64,000 bases of DNA from Litorimonas sp046250185 (GCF_046250185.1 NZ_CP176469.1), one strand, 5' to 3'. Shown: positions 8,670 through 17,125, counted from the first letter of the stretch. Notes: generated by a model from the sequence alone, not told the origin. Numbers and translations: made by a program.

Positions 8670-9551
8670 TTAGGTTTTTTTATCGGCCTGCTCTTGCAGC
8701 TTCGCCGCGAAATCAGAGGCGTCATGGCGCTCTTTCAAGCCCTTCTCCTCGTCCCAAGGGCGGTTGACCAACTGCCCACGTTGAAAGGTGGGGCGTTCTG
8801 ATAACTGCTTCGCCCAACGGCCCAAATGGGTATAGCCTTCAACGTCCAAAAACTCTTTGGCGTCATAAAGCAATCCCCGCGCCATCGCACCGTACCACGG
8901 ATAAATCGCGAAATCGGCAATCGTCAGTTGATCCCCCGCGATAAATTCATGCTCCGCGAGTTGCTTGTCCAGCACGTCCATCTCGCGCTTCACCTCCATG
9001 GCGAACCGATTAATCGCGTATTCAATCTTCATCGGCGCATAGGCATAAAAATGCCCAAAGCCCCCACCCAGATACGGCGCACTGCCCATTTGCCACATCA
9101 ACCACGACATCGTCTCCGTCCGCGCCGCAAGCTCCGTTGGCAGAAATGCGCCAAACTTCTCGGCCAGATAGAACAAGATAGACCCGCTCTCAAAAATGCG
9201 CTGCGGATCACCTTTGACGGAATGATCCATCATCGCAGGGATTTTAGAATTGGGGTTCGCCGCAACAAAGCCGCTGCCAAACTGGTCACCCTCCATGATA
9301 TTGATCAACCACGCATCATATTCCGCACCTGTGTGACCAAGCGCCAAAAGCTCCTCCAACATGATCGTGACTTTCACGCCATTGGGCGTACCGAGAGAGT
9401 AAAGCTGCAGCGGGTGCTTCCCAACGGGTAGCGGTTTCTCCTCACGCGCCCCAGATGTGGGGCGGTTAATGCTCGCGAATTTATTCCCATCCGCGCCATT
9501 GTCCCATTCCCAAACCTTGGGCGGTGTGTAGTCTGATAATTCCTGCGGCAT
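8670..9551 (-). CDS. yghU: Glutathione S-transferase family protein, YghU-type disulfide-bond oxidoreductase
   Basis: 293 residues, closely following the YghU/Nu-class pattern: FASINRPTSGA near the N-terminus, LPVGKHPLQLYSLGTPNG at the start of the thioredoxin-like domain, EELLALGHTGAEYDAWLI, NPNSKIPAMMDH, FESGSILFYLAEKFG, then the all-helical domain with GGGFGHFYAYAPMKIEYAINRF. Family members bind two glutathione molecules and reduce disulfides or organic peroxides in the cytoplasm. GGAGAG precedes the ATG. It converges with eda across the terminator and appears monocistronic. Role here is probably general thiol or peroxide defence; nothing ties it to the neighbouring sugar locus. Confidence 0.9.
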   Translation of the reverse strand: MPQELSDYTPPKVWEWDNGADGNKFASINRPTSGAREEKPLPVGKHPLQLYSLGTPNGVKVTIMLEELLALGHTGAEYDAWLINIMEGDQFGSGFVAANPNSKIPAMMDHSVKGDPQRIFESGSILFYLAEKFGAFLPTELAARTETMSWLMWQMGSAPYLGGGFGHFYAYAPMKIEYAINRFAMEVKREMDVLDKQLAEHEFIAGDQLTIADFAIYPWYGAMARGLLYDAKEFLDVEGYTHLGRWAKQLSERPTFQRGQLVNRPWDEEKGLKERHDASDFAAKLQEQADKKT

Positions 9552-9623
9552 AAATCTCTCCTAGTTTCAAAATGGGCATAGCGGGGTGACAAACATTTTG
9601 AAAGTGACAGTCTTGTGGGATGG

Positions 9624-10583
9624 CTATTCAGACACCACAGCAAAACAGACCCGCTCATTGGCATAGAGGCGCGTTGGCCCAGACGGTGGTGGCAAATCGC
9701 CTCCTGTGCGAATTATGTCCAATATCTTGGGGTGAATATACGACGTTTTGGCGATAGATGGCGTGTTTCCCAGAAACTCCGCAGCGTCCTCGCTAACGGC
9801 CTTTAACGTATCGGCATCTCGCTTGCGCATCGCTTCTACCGCCGTGACACTGCCGCCCCATGTTCGGAAGTCTTTCGCCGAGAACCCCTCGCCTAATGTG
9901 TTTTGTATATAGGCGTTGACGTGTCGCGCGCGGATCGAAAAATCTTCGCCAGAAAACACATCGGAGCCAGGCTCTGCTTGTAGCTGACGCAACACATCTG
10001 CGACAGCCTCGTCGTTAAATGACACTTTGCGGTCTTTACCGCCTTTTGCTGTATATTTAAGGATGACCATATCGCCCTCAAGGCTGACATTGTCTTCGCT
10101 CAGCGTCGTTAAACCTCGCGCCCCAGATCGGCGCCGAAATCGGTGATGCCCGATACGTAGCCCCGTTGTGTCAAGCAGACGAATAATGGCGGCGATTGCC
10201 AGGTCTTCCGTGTCTTCTGACGCATCCAATATCATGGCTATGTGCTTGCGAAGACGCGGTAGTCCACGGGCAAAATCCGCAAGTCCGGAAAATTTCTGAG
10301 CCTCCCGCGCAGCGCGAAACTCTGGGTGATAAATATATTGCCGCCGACCTTTTTCATCTGACCCATATGCCAGAATATGACCCTTCGGATCAGGGGAAAT
10401 CCAGACGTCTTGCCAAGCTGGCGGTATGGCGAGTGCGTCTATGCGCTTGCCCTCGCTTTGACTGACAGTCTTCCCGTCGCTATCGCTGTAAGTCCAGCCA
10501 GATTTGCCCAGCTTAGACCGCGTGACTCCAAGCGTGTCTGTGTCTGATGTTCGCAAACCGATGGTTTCAGGCTGTAATGTCAT
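9624..10583 (-). CDS. DNA topoisomerase IB (poxvirus-type)
   Basis: 319-residue enzyme that relaxes supercoils by transient 3'-phosphotyrosine formation. The N-terminal part has IPPAWQDVWISPDPKGHI and a YHPEFR segment typical of the bacterial small topoisomerase IB. Catalytic residues visible are Arg143 (GLRIG), Lys in TAKGGK near 180-183, Arg240 (FSAKDFRTWGG) and Tyr282 (NTPSIAKTSYIHP). The stretch after RIG (HHRFRRRSGARGLTTL) is unusually arginine-rich compared with the common NERY-type sequence but keeps length and frame. AGGAAA precedes the ATG. It lies alone on the minus strand; such genes are accessory in bacteria and often acquired laterally. Confidence 0.9.
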   Translation of the reverse strand: MTLQPETIGLRTSDTDTLGVTRSKLGKSGWTYSDSDGKTVSQSEGKRIDALAIPPAWQDVWISPDPKGHILAYGSDEKGRRQYIYHPEFRAAREAQKFSGLADFARGLPRLRKHIAMILDASEDTEDLAIAAIIRLLDTTGLRIGHHRFRRRSGARGLTTLSEDNVSLEGDMVILKYTAKGGKDRKVSFNDEAVADVLRQLQAEPGSDVFSGEDFSIRARHVNAYIQNTLGEGFSAKDFRTWGGSVTAVEAMRKRDADTLKAVSEDAAEFLGNTPSIAKTSYIHPKILDIIRTGGDLPPPSGPTRLYANERVCFAVVSE

Positions 10584-10654
10584 GGCATGTTTCCTAGAGT
10601 TCTACTTACGGATAAAGGGCAACATGCGTTCCCGTAAAACATCTGCGTGTTGAA

Positions 10655-10684
10655 TTGACAGCCATGCCGACTCTCGCCTATAGC
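10655..10684 (+). promoter_or_regulatory. Sigma-70-like promoter for serC-serA operon
   Basis: TTGACA (10655-10660) and TATAGC (10679-10684) separated by 18 bp, about 75 bp upstream of the serC ATG in an otherwise featureless gap. Confidence 0.5.
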
Positions 10685-10757
10685 GCTCTCGGGTCACGTT
10701 CCCCCACTGGAGCGCACTTTAACATTCGTACAAAAACGCGGATGATGGAGCATAGAT

Positions 10758-11939
10758 ATGGCGATCGCCACCAATACCGCTGCGGCAGCAGCGAAGCCGA
10801 CGGTCAAACCCGTCGATCCCCGCTTTAGTGCGGGCCCCACCAAAAAACGTCCTGGTTGGACATTAGACGCGCTCAGCGACGCCGCCCTTGGCCGTTCGCA
10901 CCGGTCTGCGCTGGGCAAAGCCAAACTCAAAGAGGTCATCGACCTGACGCGCGACGTTTTGCAAGTGCCTGCGGATTACCGCATCGCGATTGTCCCAGCG
11001 TCCGATACAGGCGCGGTCGAAATGGCCATGTGGTCATTGCTCGGTCCGCGCGGCGTCGATGTGGCAGCATGGGAGAATTTCGGCAATGCGTGGATCACGG
11101 ATGCCGAATTGCTCCCGCTAGATGACCTGCGCATTTTAAAAGCGGATTACGGCCACCTGCCGCCGCTGCACCAATATACGGGCGACCGCGATTTGGTCTT
11201 TACGTGGAACGGCACGACCTCTGGCGTACGTGTCCCCAATGCGGATTTTATTCCATCTGACCGCGAAGGGCTGACGATTTGCGATGCTACGTCCGCTGTG
11301 TTCGCGCAGGAAATTGAATGGGATAAAGTCGATGTCCTGACTTATAGCTGGCAGAAGAATATGGGCGGCGAAGCGGCTCACGGCATGCTGATCCTCGGAC
11401 CGCGCGCGGTTGAGCGGCTGGAGAGCTACACCCCGCCTTGGCCGCTTCCAAAGATTTTCCGTATGACGAGCAAAGGCAAGCTCAACGAAGCGCTTTTTGA
11501 AGGCTCCACCATCAACACGCCCTCCCTTCTCTGTGCGGAAGATCACCTCGACGCGCTAAAATGGGTGAAGGCCCAAGGCGGGCTGGACTTCATGCATGGC
11601 CGCGCCGATCGCAACGCGCAATATCTCTGGGACTGGATTGAGCGAACCCCGTGGATCGCTAACCTCGCGGAAAAAGAGGACGAGCGTTCCAACACGGGCG
11701 TTTGCCTCAAAATCGTCGATCCGCGTGTGACCGCGCTGGATAAAGACGGCCAAGCGGCGTTTGCCAAATCCATCGTGAAATTGCTGGGCGACGAAGAGGT
11801 CGCGCTAGATTTCGGCGCCTATAAAACCGCGCCAGCAGGCTTTCGTATTTGGGCGTCTGGCCTGATTGAATTGTCTGATCTTGAAAAACTCACCCCTTGG
11901 CTCGACTGGGCCTTTGAAACCAAGGTCAGAGCCCTCTGA
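10758..11939 (+). CDS. serC: Phosphoserine aminotransferase
   Basis: 393-residue PLP enzyme of the long alphaproteobacterial/methanogen SerC subfamily. It converts 3-phosphohydroxypyruvate and glutamate to phosphoserine and 2-oxoglutarate, and may also serve pyridoxine synthesis. PRFSAGPTKKRPGW opens the domain, and the PLP lysine is Lys200 in SWQKNMGGEAAHG. TWNGTTSGVRVPN and EGSTINTPS are further family motifs. An alanine-rich N-terminal extension of about 18 residues is normal for the subfamily. Its TGA overlaps the ATG of the MazG-like gene by one base, and serA follows directly, forming a serine-biosynthesis operon behind the promoter at 10655. Confidence 0.95.
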   Translation: MAIATNTAAAAAKPTVKPVDPRFSAGPTKKRPGWTLDALSDAALGRSHRSALGKAKLKEVIDLTRDVLQVPADYRIAIVPASDTGAVEMAMWSLLGPRGVDVAAWENFGNAWITDAELLPLDDLRILKADYGHLPPLHQYTGDRDLVFTWNGTTSGVRVPNADFIPSDREGLTICDATSAVFAQEIEWDKVDVLTYSWQKNMGGEAAHGMLILGPRAVERLESYTPPWPLPKIFRMTSKGKLNEALFEGSTINTPSLLCAEDHLDALKWVKAQGGLDFMHGRADRNAQYLWDWIERTPWIANLAEKEDERSNTGVCLKIVDPRVTALDKDGQAAFAKSIVKLLGDEEVALDFGAYKTAPAGFRIWASGLIELSDLEKLTPWLDWAFETKVRAL

Positions 11940-12247
11940 TGCCCCGCGAATCTAGCGTGAGCATCTTGAAATGGGGTGACGACACGTTCGGCCCCGTTTC
12001 CGATCCTACAGCGCTTGTCCGAAGGGCACAGCTTGAAATGGACGAATTGCTCGAAGCGCTCGACGCCAATGACAATGACGAAGCTGGCCGCGAGGCCGCC
12101 GATGTCACTATTTTACTTCATCGCCTCATGGGCCTGCTCGGCAAAGACCTCGCGAAGGAAGTCGACACCAAGATGATGATTAACCGAACACGCCGCTGGA
12201 CGTCCTCAGGGGACGGCACAGGCGGCCATATTAAGAAAGACACGTAA
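11939..12247 (+). CDS. Small MazG-like nucleotide pyrophosphohydrolase
   Basis: 102-residue all-helical protein resembling the MazG/all-alpha NTP-PPase superfamily. It has an acidic helix LEMDELLEALD, followed by AGREAADVTILLHRLMGLLG in which the Glu/Asp pair would hold magnesium, then a KMMINRTRRW tail like MazG ends. Such enzymes hydrolyse (d)NTPs to monophosphates and pyrophosphate; substrate cannot be told. The start codon shares its A with the serC stop (TGATG), and the next gene, serA, starts directly after its TAA, so it is certainly co-translated with serine biosynthesis. Why a nucleotide house-cleaning enzyme sits there is unclear. Superfamily assignment is good; activity is inferred. 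Confidence 0.7.
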   Translation: MPRESSVSILKWGDDTFGPVSDPTALVRRAQLEMDELLEALDANDNDEAGREAADVTILLHRLMGLLGKDLAKEVDTKMMINRTRRWTSSGDGTGGHIKKDT

Positions 12248-13822
12248 ATGCCTAAAGTTCTTATTTCTGATAAAATGTCACCTTCCGCCATGGAAGTATT
12301 CAAAAATCGTGGCGTCGATGTGGACGTGATTACGGGCCTGTCCAAGGAAGAATTGATCAAGATCATTCCTGCCTATGATGGCCTCGCCGTGCGCTCCTCC
12401 ACCCGCCCTGATGCTGAAATCATCGCAGCCGCGACAAACCTCAAAGTCATTGGTCGTGCGGGGATTGGCGTTGATAATGTCGACATCAAAGCCGCCACAG
12501 ATAAAGGCGTCGTCGTTATGAACACGCCGTTCGGCAATGCGATTACAACAGCCGAACACGCGATTGCGATGCTGTTCTCCGCCGCCCGACAAATTCCTAC
12601 CGCTTCTGCCCGCACGCAAAACGGTGAATGGCCGAAGAGCGATTTTAAAGGTGTTGAGCTATTTAACAAAACGCTGGGCCTGATCGGGTGCGGCAATATT
12701 GGGGCATTGGTCGCGGAACGGGCGCTGGGCCTGAAGATGAAAGTCATCGCTTACGACCCCTATTTAACAGACGAACGCGCCGTGAAATTAGGCGTGCAAA
12801 AGGTGGAGCTTGACGAACTGTTCCAACGTGCGGACGCAATCACACTGCATACGCCATTGGTTGAAGGCACGAAGAACATCGTCAATCGTGCGCGTCTCGG
12901 CATGACCAAAAAAGGCGTGATCATTGTCAACTGCGCCCGGGGTGGCCTGGTGGACGAAGAAGCTCTGAAAGACGCGCTGGATGCGGGTCATGTCCGCGCC
13001 GCTGCGCTGGATGTGTTCGCCGTCGAACCTGCAAAAGAGCATCCATTGTTTGGCACGCCAAACTTTATCGCCACGCCGCATTTGGGTGCATCAACTTTGG
13101 AAGCACAAGAAAATGTGGCGGTCCAAGTGGCGGAGCAAATGGCGGATTACTTACTGACTGGCGCAGTATCAAACGCGCTCAACACGCCGTCCATTTCGGC
13201 CGAAGAAGCCCCGCGCCTCAAGCCTTGGGTTGATCTGGCCGATAAGCTTGGCACGTTGATGGGGCAGTTGCTCCACGCCTCTGTGACGTCTGTCGAGATG
13301 ACCTATAAAGGCGCGATTACAACTCTAAACACTAAGCCGATGACAGCGGCGGCTCTCGCGGGTCTCCTAAAGTCTGCCATGCCCGAAGCCAATATGGTCT
13401 CCGCGCCTGTGCTGGCCAAAGAGCGCGGCATTGCGCTGACCGAGAGCTATGTGGATGAGGCGGAGCGGGCCGAAAGCTTGATCCGCATTCAGGTCGATAC
13501 AGCGGAGCGTAAATACGCGATCGTCGGCACGATCTATCGCGGCGAGCCTCGTATCGTGCGCTTGTTCGGCGTGCCGATGGACGCAGCTTTCCACCCGAAC
13601 CTGCTCTATGTGCGCAATGAAGATAGTCCAGGGTTTGTCGGCAAGCTCGGCAATCTGCTCGGCGAGAACAACATCAACATTGCCACATTTTCGATGGGTC
13701 GTATGGAAGTGGGCGGCGAAGCGGTCTGCCTTGTCGCCATTGATGAGCCAGCCTCAGAGGGAGTGTGCAAAGAAATTGCCGCCATAAAGCAAGTCAAAAT
13801 CGTCGATGCGGTGAATTTGTAA
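12248..13822 (+). CDS. serA: D-3-phosphoglycerate dehydrogenase
   Basis: 524-residue long-form (type I) SerA, the NAD-dependent first step of serine synthesis. Domain order is substrate-binding half with GRAGIGVDNVD near 75-85; Rossmann domain with GLIGCGNIGALVAERALG near 145-160; NCARGGLVDEEAL and HLGAST around the catalytic Arg/Glu/His set; an intervening allosteric substrate-binding domain; and a C-terminal ACT domain (DSPGFVGKLGNLLGENNINIATFSMGR), which suggests serine feedback control. It begins immediately after the MazG-like stop. It ends 12 bp from the convergent blh gene with no visible terminator between. Confidence 0.97.
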   Translation: MPKVLISDKMSPSAMEVFKNRGVDVDVITGLSKEELIKIIPAYDGLAVRSSTRPDAEIIAAATNLKVIGRAGIGVDNVDIKAATDKGVVVMNTPFGNAITTAEHAIAMLFSAARQIPTASARTQNGEWPKSDFKGVELFNKTLGLIGCGNIGALVAERALGLKMKVIAYDPYLTDERAVKLGVQKVELDELFQRADAITLHTPLVEGTKNIVNRARLGMTKKGVIIVNCARGGLVDEEALKDALDAGHVRAAALDVFAVEPAKEHPLFGTPNFIATPHLGASTLEAQENVAVQVAEQMADYLLTGAVSNALNTPSISAEEAPRLKPWVDLADKLGTLMGQLLHASVTSVEMTYKGAITTLNTKPMTAAALAGLLKSAMPEANMVSAPVLAKERGIALTESYVDEAERAESLIRIQVDTAERKYAIVGTIYRGEPRIVRLFGVPMDAAFHPNLLYVRNEDSPGFVGKLGNLLGENNINIATFSMGRMEVGGEAVCLVAIDEPASEGVCKEIAAIKQVKIVDAVNL

Positions 13823-13834
13823 TTGCGTCATAAA

Positions 13835-14740
13835 TTAGGGCGATGTGCGGGTCGTCTCACGGTCGACCCGCAGCAAGGCCTCAACTGGCAGCATGTGCGG
13901 GATGATAAATGACACAGCGAGGCCAGTAGCGATCAGGACTGGAATATGCCCTTGATATGTCAAGGTCAGGATTAGAACCGCTCCAATCATAGCTGGAAAT
14001 GTCGCTGGGCCGTATAACTTGAGAACATCTAACGGCTTGAGGTCAGACTGCGCGCGCGAGACAGAGGCGATCGTGCGCGAGAACTCACCGAGGCCGTGAA
14101 ATGCAAAGAAATAAACAGCCACGGCTGGCACAGGCGGCAAAATCAGGAAAATACCAATCAAAAACACTAGCCGTAAAACAGACGGCATCTGTCCTGCCTT
14201 GGCGCGCAAGACGAACTCCAAAAAAACAGCCAGACCACACGCGATCGCCATGACATGCATTGCGTCGGCGATATATGACGGCGGCGGATCTTGCTCTATC
14301 AACAGCGCAAATATGCCAACTGTTTCGACAGGGTAAATCAAGCACGATCCTATAATCACCCACGCGCCAATGAGTCGAAGGGTCGGCTCTGATTGTCCAA
14401 AATGCCAGGCTGAGAGCAGGAAGAATATAACAAGTGTGCCGAGCGGCGAAATCAGCCAGCTACTAAAAACGAGAATACCAAATACGATATAAAGAGCCGA
14501 ATAGGCGAGCGTCGGCATAATAAAGCGGGGTCTATCTTGCGTGCGTTCGACCGCGCCGTGCGGGACACCGAATAAGAAGAATATAATCGCGATCCAGTTT
14601 GCGGCGATCGGCGAAACAGCATTGGCAATAATAAGAATAAGAGAGGTTGCAATCGCTGGCTTTAACCAAGCATGTTGCGAAGTAATGGTGTCGCCAGACG
14701 GATCAGCAACCCAAAACGCAGGTGGAAAGACGCCCCTCAC
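13835..14740 (-). CDS. blh: Beta-carotene 15,15'-dioxygenase, Brp/Blh family
   Basis: 301-residue multi-pass membrane protein that cleaves beta-carotene into two retinal molecules, supplying the chromophore of the rhodopsin encoded just upstream. Four histidines expected to bind the iron are present: His61 (GVPHGAVE), His113 (AWHFGQSE), His215 (FFAFHGLGEF) and His282 (IIPHMLPVEAL). The remaining sequence is strongly hydrophobic helices. The only plausible start is a GTG at 14740, with AAAGG 6 nt upstream. That ribosome-binding site and start codon lie in the stem and loop of a strong hairpin. It lies 53 bp behind the rhodopsin gene and is certainly in its operon. Carotenoid synthesis genes are not in the window. 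Confidence 0.9.
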   Translation of the reverse strand: MRGVFPPAFWVADPSGDTITSQHAWLKPAIATSLILIIANAVSPIAANWIAIIFFLFGVPHGAVERTQDRPRFIMPTLAYSALYIVFGILVFSSWLISPLGTLVIFFLLSAWHFGQSEPTLRLIGAWVIIGSCLIYPVETVGIFALLIEQDPPPSYIADAMHVMAIACGLAVFLEFVLRAKAGQMPSVLRLVFLIGIFLILPPVPAVAVYFFAFHGLGEFSRTIASVSRAQSDLKPLDVLKLYGPATFPAMIGAVLILTLTYQGHIPVLIATGLAVSFIIPHMLPVEALLRVDRETTRTSP

Positions 14741-14752
14741 AGGGCGCCTTTC
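14725..14752 (-). promoter_or_regulatory. Hairpin enclosing the blh ribosome-binding site and GTG start
   Basis: On the minus strand an 11-bp stem (14742-14752 with 14725-14735, one G-U pair) holds the AAAGG ribosome-binding site in its 5' arm and leaves the GTG start in a 6-nt loop. No T-run follows, so it is not a standard terminator. It could limit blh translation unless opened by ribosomes leaving the rhodopsin gene or by another factor. Confidence 0.55.
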
Positions 14753-14793
14753 ATAGGGTTTGTATATGACAGATAACCTATCATTCAGTCAGA

Positions 14794-15510
14794 CTAGGCG
14801 ACGCGATTGTTAGCATCGTCTGACGTTGCAGCGGCCCAGATCACAACACCGAAGGCGATTTTGTTCACAAAATCTGCGAGGTTGTAGACGAGGTTGAGAA
14901 TGGCATCATTCGCACCCGGCTCACCCATATAGCCCACGATATAGCCGATTGGATAAATCGCCCAACCGATTGTCACAATCCAACGCAGCGCATTAAACGC
15001 TTTCTTGGAGGCGATTGTACCTTGGCTTGCATTGATCTTACTCGCTTCACCCGCGAAGATTTCGTAGATGATGTAGAGCCACGCCAGTGTTCCGACGATG
15101 AACATCGGCCATAGTAGCCCACCTTGATAGACTTCGCCTAAATAGCCCGTCACCAACATCACGATTGATGCGATTAAGAGTTTCCAGAACAGAGCCGCAC
15201 GGACAATAGCAATCGCTGACAAGATTAGGAAGAATTCCACAATCTGTAGCGGCACAGTCAAGAGCCAGTCAACATAGCGGAAGACGGTTGGGCTTTCACC
15301 CGTTGTCGCCCATACGCCGCGCATATAAAAATAATGTAACGCTGCGATACCTGTCACCATTGCGGCAACTGTGAGTGATGTCTTCCATTTTCCGACCGCG
15401 CGATCCCGCTCGACCCAGAAGAAGAAAGTTGCCGCTAGCATTGCGGCGGATATAATCCAGAAGGATACGCCCACTAGGTCTGTGGGATTTAGCATACCTA
15501 CTTTTTCCAT
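14794..15510 (-). CDS. Proteorhodopsin, light-driven proton pump (predicted blue-absorbing)
   Basis: 238-residue seven-helix rhodopsin of the inner membrane. Helix C reads RYVDWLLTVPLQIVEFFLIL: Asp81 is the proton acceptor (Asp97 in the reference green proteorhodopsin), Thr85 matches Thr101, Glu92 is the proton donor (Glu108). This DTE set marks an outward proton pump. Gln89 occupies spectral-tuning position 105, where Gln gives blue and Leu green absorption. His59 (HYFYMRGVW) matches the pKa-tuning His75, and Lys217 (NLADFVNKIAFG) is the retinal Schiff-base lysine. GGGGAA stands 5 nt before the ATG. The blh gene follows in the same operon. It provides light-driven proton-motive force, which could power TonB uptake and survival under starvation. 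Confidence 0.96.
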   Translation of the reverse strand: MEKVGMLNPTDLVGVSFWIISAAMLAATFFFWVERDRAVGKWKTSLTVAAMVTGIAALHYFYMRGVWATTGESPTVFRYVDWLLTVPLQIVEFFLILSAIAIVRAALFWKLLIASIVMLVTGYLGEVYQGGLLWPMFIVGTLAWLYIIYEIFAGEASKINASQGTIASKKAFNALRWIVTIGWAIYPIGYIVGYMGEPGANDAILNLVYNLADFVNKIAFGVVIWAAATSDDANNRVA

Positions 15511-15624
15511 AATAATTCCCCATTATAGATGTTTTGAGCTAGCTTTATGGCAGCTCTATGAAATAGCTACGCAGGGATTTTCAGGGAAGATTGGCAAAAG
15601 GTTAAATGAGATTAACTATCGGCC

Positions 15625-15677
15625 ATTTTGTCGCAGTTCGTGTTTTAGGTCGCCCTCGCACTTATTCGCGACAAAAT
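15625..15677. repeat. Perfect 10-bp inverted repeat between rhodopsin and purA
   Basis: ATTTTGTCGC at 15625-15634 and its exact complement GCGACAAAAT at 15668-15677, 33 bp apart, centre to centre 43 bp or about four helical turns. It sits midway in the gap between the divergent rhodopsin and purA genes. It could be a pair of protein sites or a long stem-loop. Confidence 0.45.
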
Positions 15678-15736
15678 TAGAGTCGCTTGTAGATAAAGCA
15701 CGATTGAGATTCGCTTTTCCCGCTGACTTTGTCTAA

Positions 15737-15810
15737 AGACTGAAAAAGTCTGATAGGCGAGATTCTGTCTCGTTTCCAAAAGACGGCGTAAGCAACCCTT
15801 GCGCCGTTTT
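15737..15810 (+). promoter_or_regulatory. Structured purA leader with terminator-like hairpin
   Basis: Three consecutive small hairpins precede purA: 15737-15751 (5-bp stem), 15758-15772 (5-bp stem then TTT), and 15783-15807 (10-bp stem with one G-U pair, 5-nt loop, then TTTT). The last ends 22 bp before the ATG and looks like an intrinsic terminator, so transcription attenuation of purA is possible. No recognised riboswitch fold was seen. Confidence 0.4.
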
Positions 15811-15832
15811 GCATGTAAGAAAAGGCTTTGCC

Positions 15833-17125
15833 ATGGCGAATGTAGTTGTTGTTGGATCGCAGTGGGGCGATGAAGGAAAAGGCAAGATCGTCGATTGGCT
15901 CAGCAGCCGCGCCGATGTTGTTGTGCGGTTCCAAGGCGGTCACAATGCGGGCCATACGCTGGTCGTTGACGGCACGACGTATAAGCTCTCCCTTCTCCCC
16001 TCGGGTATCGTGCGCGGCGGGAAGCTCTCTGTCATCGGCAATGGCGTTGTCTTTGACCCGTGGGCGTTCCTTAGCGAAGTCACGCGCATCAAAGAGCAAG
16101 GCGTGAAGGTTGGGCCTGATAGTTTACAGATTTCCGAATCCACATCCCTCATCCTCCCCATCCATAGCGAGTTGGACGGCATCCGCGAGAACCGTGTTGA
16201 CGGCGTCAAGATTGGTACGACGAAGCGCGGCATCGGCCCCGCTTATGAAGATAAAGTCGCCCGCCGCGCGATCCGTATCTGTGACCTAGCCGACGAAGCG
16301 CACCTGATGGAGCGTGTGGAGAATTTGCTGCACCATCATAATGCTCTGCGCCGTGGTCTGGATCAGCCAGAGACGGATGCGCAGGCACTCTATGATCAAC
16401 TGATCGAAATCGCCCCGAAAATTCTTCCTTATATGGCCCCTGTCTGGCAAACGCTGGATGACGCCCAAAAAGCCGAGAAGCGAATTTTGTTTGAGGGCGC
16501 ACAAGGCGCGATGCTCGATATTGATCACGGCACTTATCCTTTTGTCACCAGTTCCAATACCATTGCAGGCCAAGCGGCGGCAGGGTCCGGCATGGGCCCA
16601 GGCGCGCTCAATTATGTGCTTGGGATCACCAAAGCCTACACCACCCGCGTCGGCGAAGGCCCCTTCCCGACCGAGCTAAATGACGCGATCGGTCACCGCC
16701 TCGGCGAGCGCGGGCATGAATTTGGTACGGTCACAGGCCGCCAGCGCCGCTGCGGCTGGTTTGACGCGGTCATGGTCAAACAAGCGATCATCACAGGCGG
16801 CATTACGGGCATCGCCCTGACGAAGCTCGACGTGCTGGACGGTTTGGCTGAGTTGAAAATCTGTATCGGCTATAAACTCGATGGAAAGATCGTCAAACGC
16901 CTCCCCGCTGGCGCGACCAATCAAGCCAATGTCGAGCCGATTTATGAGAGCATGCCAGGCTGGCAAGGCTCCACACGCGGCGCACGTAGTTGGGCTGAAT
17001 TGCCCGCCGAAGCGGTCAAATATGTCCGCCACATCGAAGAACTGATCGGCTGCCCCGTCTCCATGGTGTCCACCTCGCCCGAACGCGAGGACGTCATCCT
17101 GATGCGCGACCCGTTTAAGGCATAA
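15833..17125 (+). CDS. purA: Adenylosuccinate synthetase
   Basis: 430-residue enzyme, the standard length, joining IMP and aspartate with GTP to make adenylosuccinate for AMP synthesis. The GTP loop GSQWGDEGKGKIVDW is at the N-terminus, followed by FQGGHNAGHTLV, TTKRGIGPAYEDK, LFEGAQGAMLDIDHGTYPFVTSS, TRVGEGPFPTEL and the GTP base-recognition TKLDVLDGL. The start at 15833 has AAAAGG upstream and matches the usual MANVVVVG opening; an in-frame ATG at 15809 is less likely. It is divergent from the rhodopsin operon with a 322-bp gap holding an inverted repeat and leader hairpins. Confidence 0.97.
   Translation: MANVVVVGSQWGDEGKGKIVDWLSSRADVVVRFQGGHNAGHTLVVDGTTYKLSLLPSGIVRGGKLSVIGNGVVFDPWAFLSEVTRIKEQGVKVGPDSLQISESTSLILPIHSELDGIRENRVDGVKIGTTKRGIGPAYEDKVARRAIRICDLADEAHLMERVENLLHHHNALRRGLDQPETDAQALYDQLIEIAPKILPYMAPVWQTLDDAQKAEKRILFEGAQGAMLDIDHGTYPFVTSSNTIAGQAAAGSGMGPGALNYVLGITKAYTTRVGEGPFPTELNDAIGHRLGERGHEFGTVTGRQRRCGWFDAVMVKQAIITGGITGIALTKLDVLDGLAELKICIGYKLDGKIVKRLPAGATNQANVEPIYESMPGWQGSTRGARSWAELPAEAVKYVRHIEELIGCPVSMVSTSPEREDVILMRDPFKA

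Noticed and set aside
10112..10175. Possible compensated frameshift in topoisomerase IB (HHRFRRRSGAR segment)
   Set aside because: The segment keeps the family's length between RIG and GLTTL and catalytic residues on both sides are intact; shifting frames gave no better match.
15602..15616. TTAA-N6-TTAAC near the rhodopsin gene as a CtrA box
   Set aside because: The spacer is 6 instead of 7 bp, so it does not meet the consensus used for the other sites.
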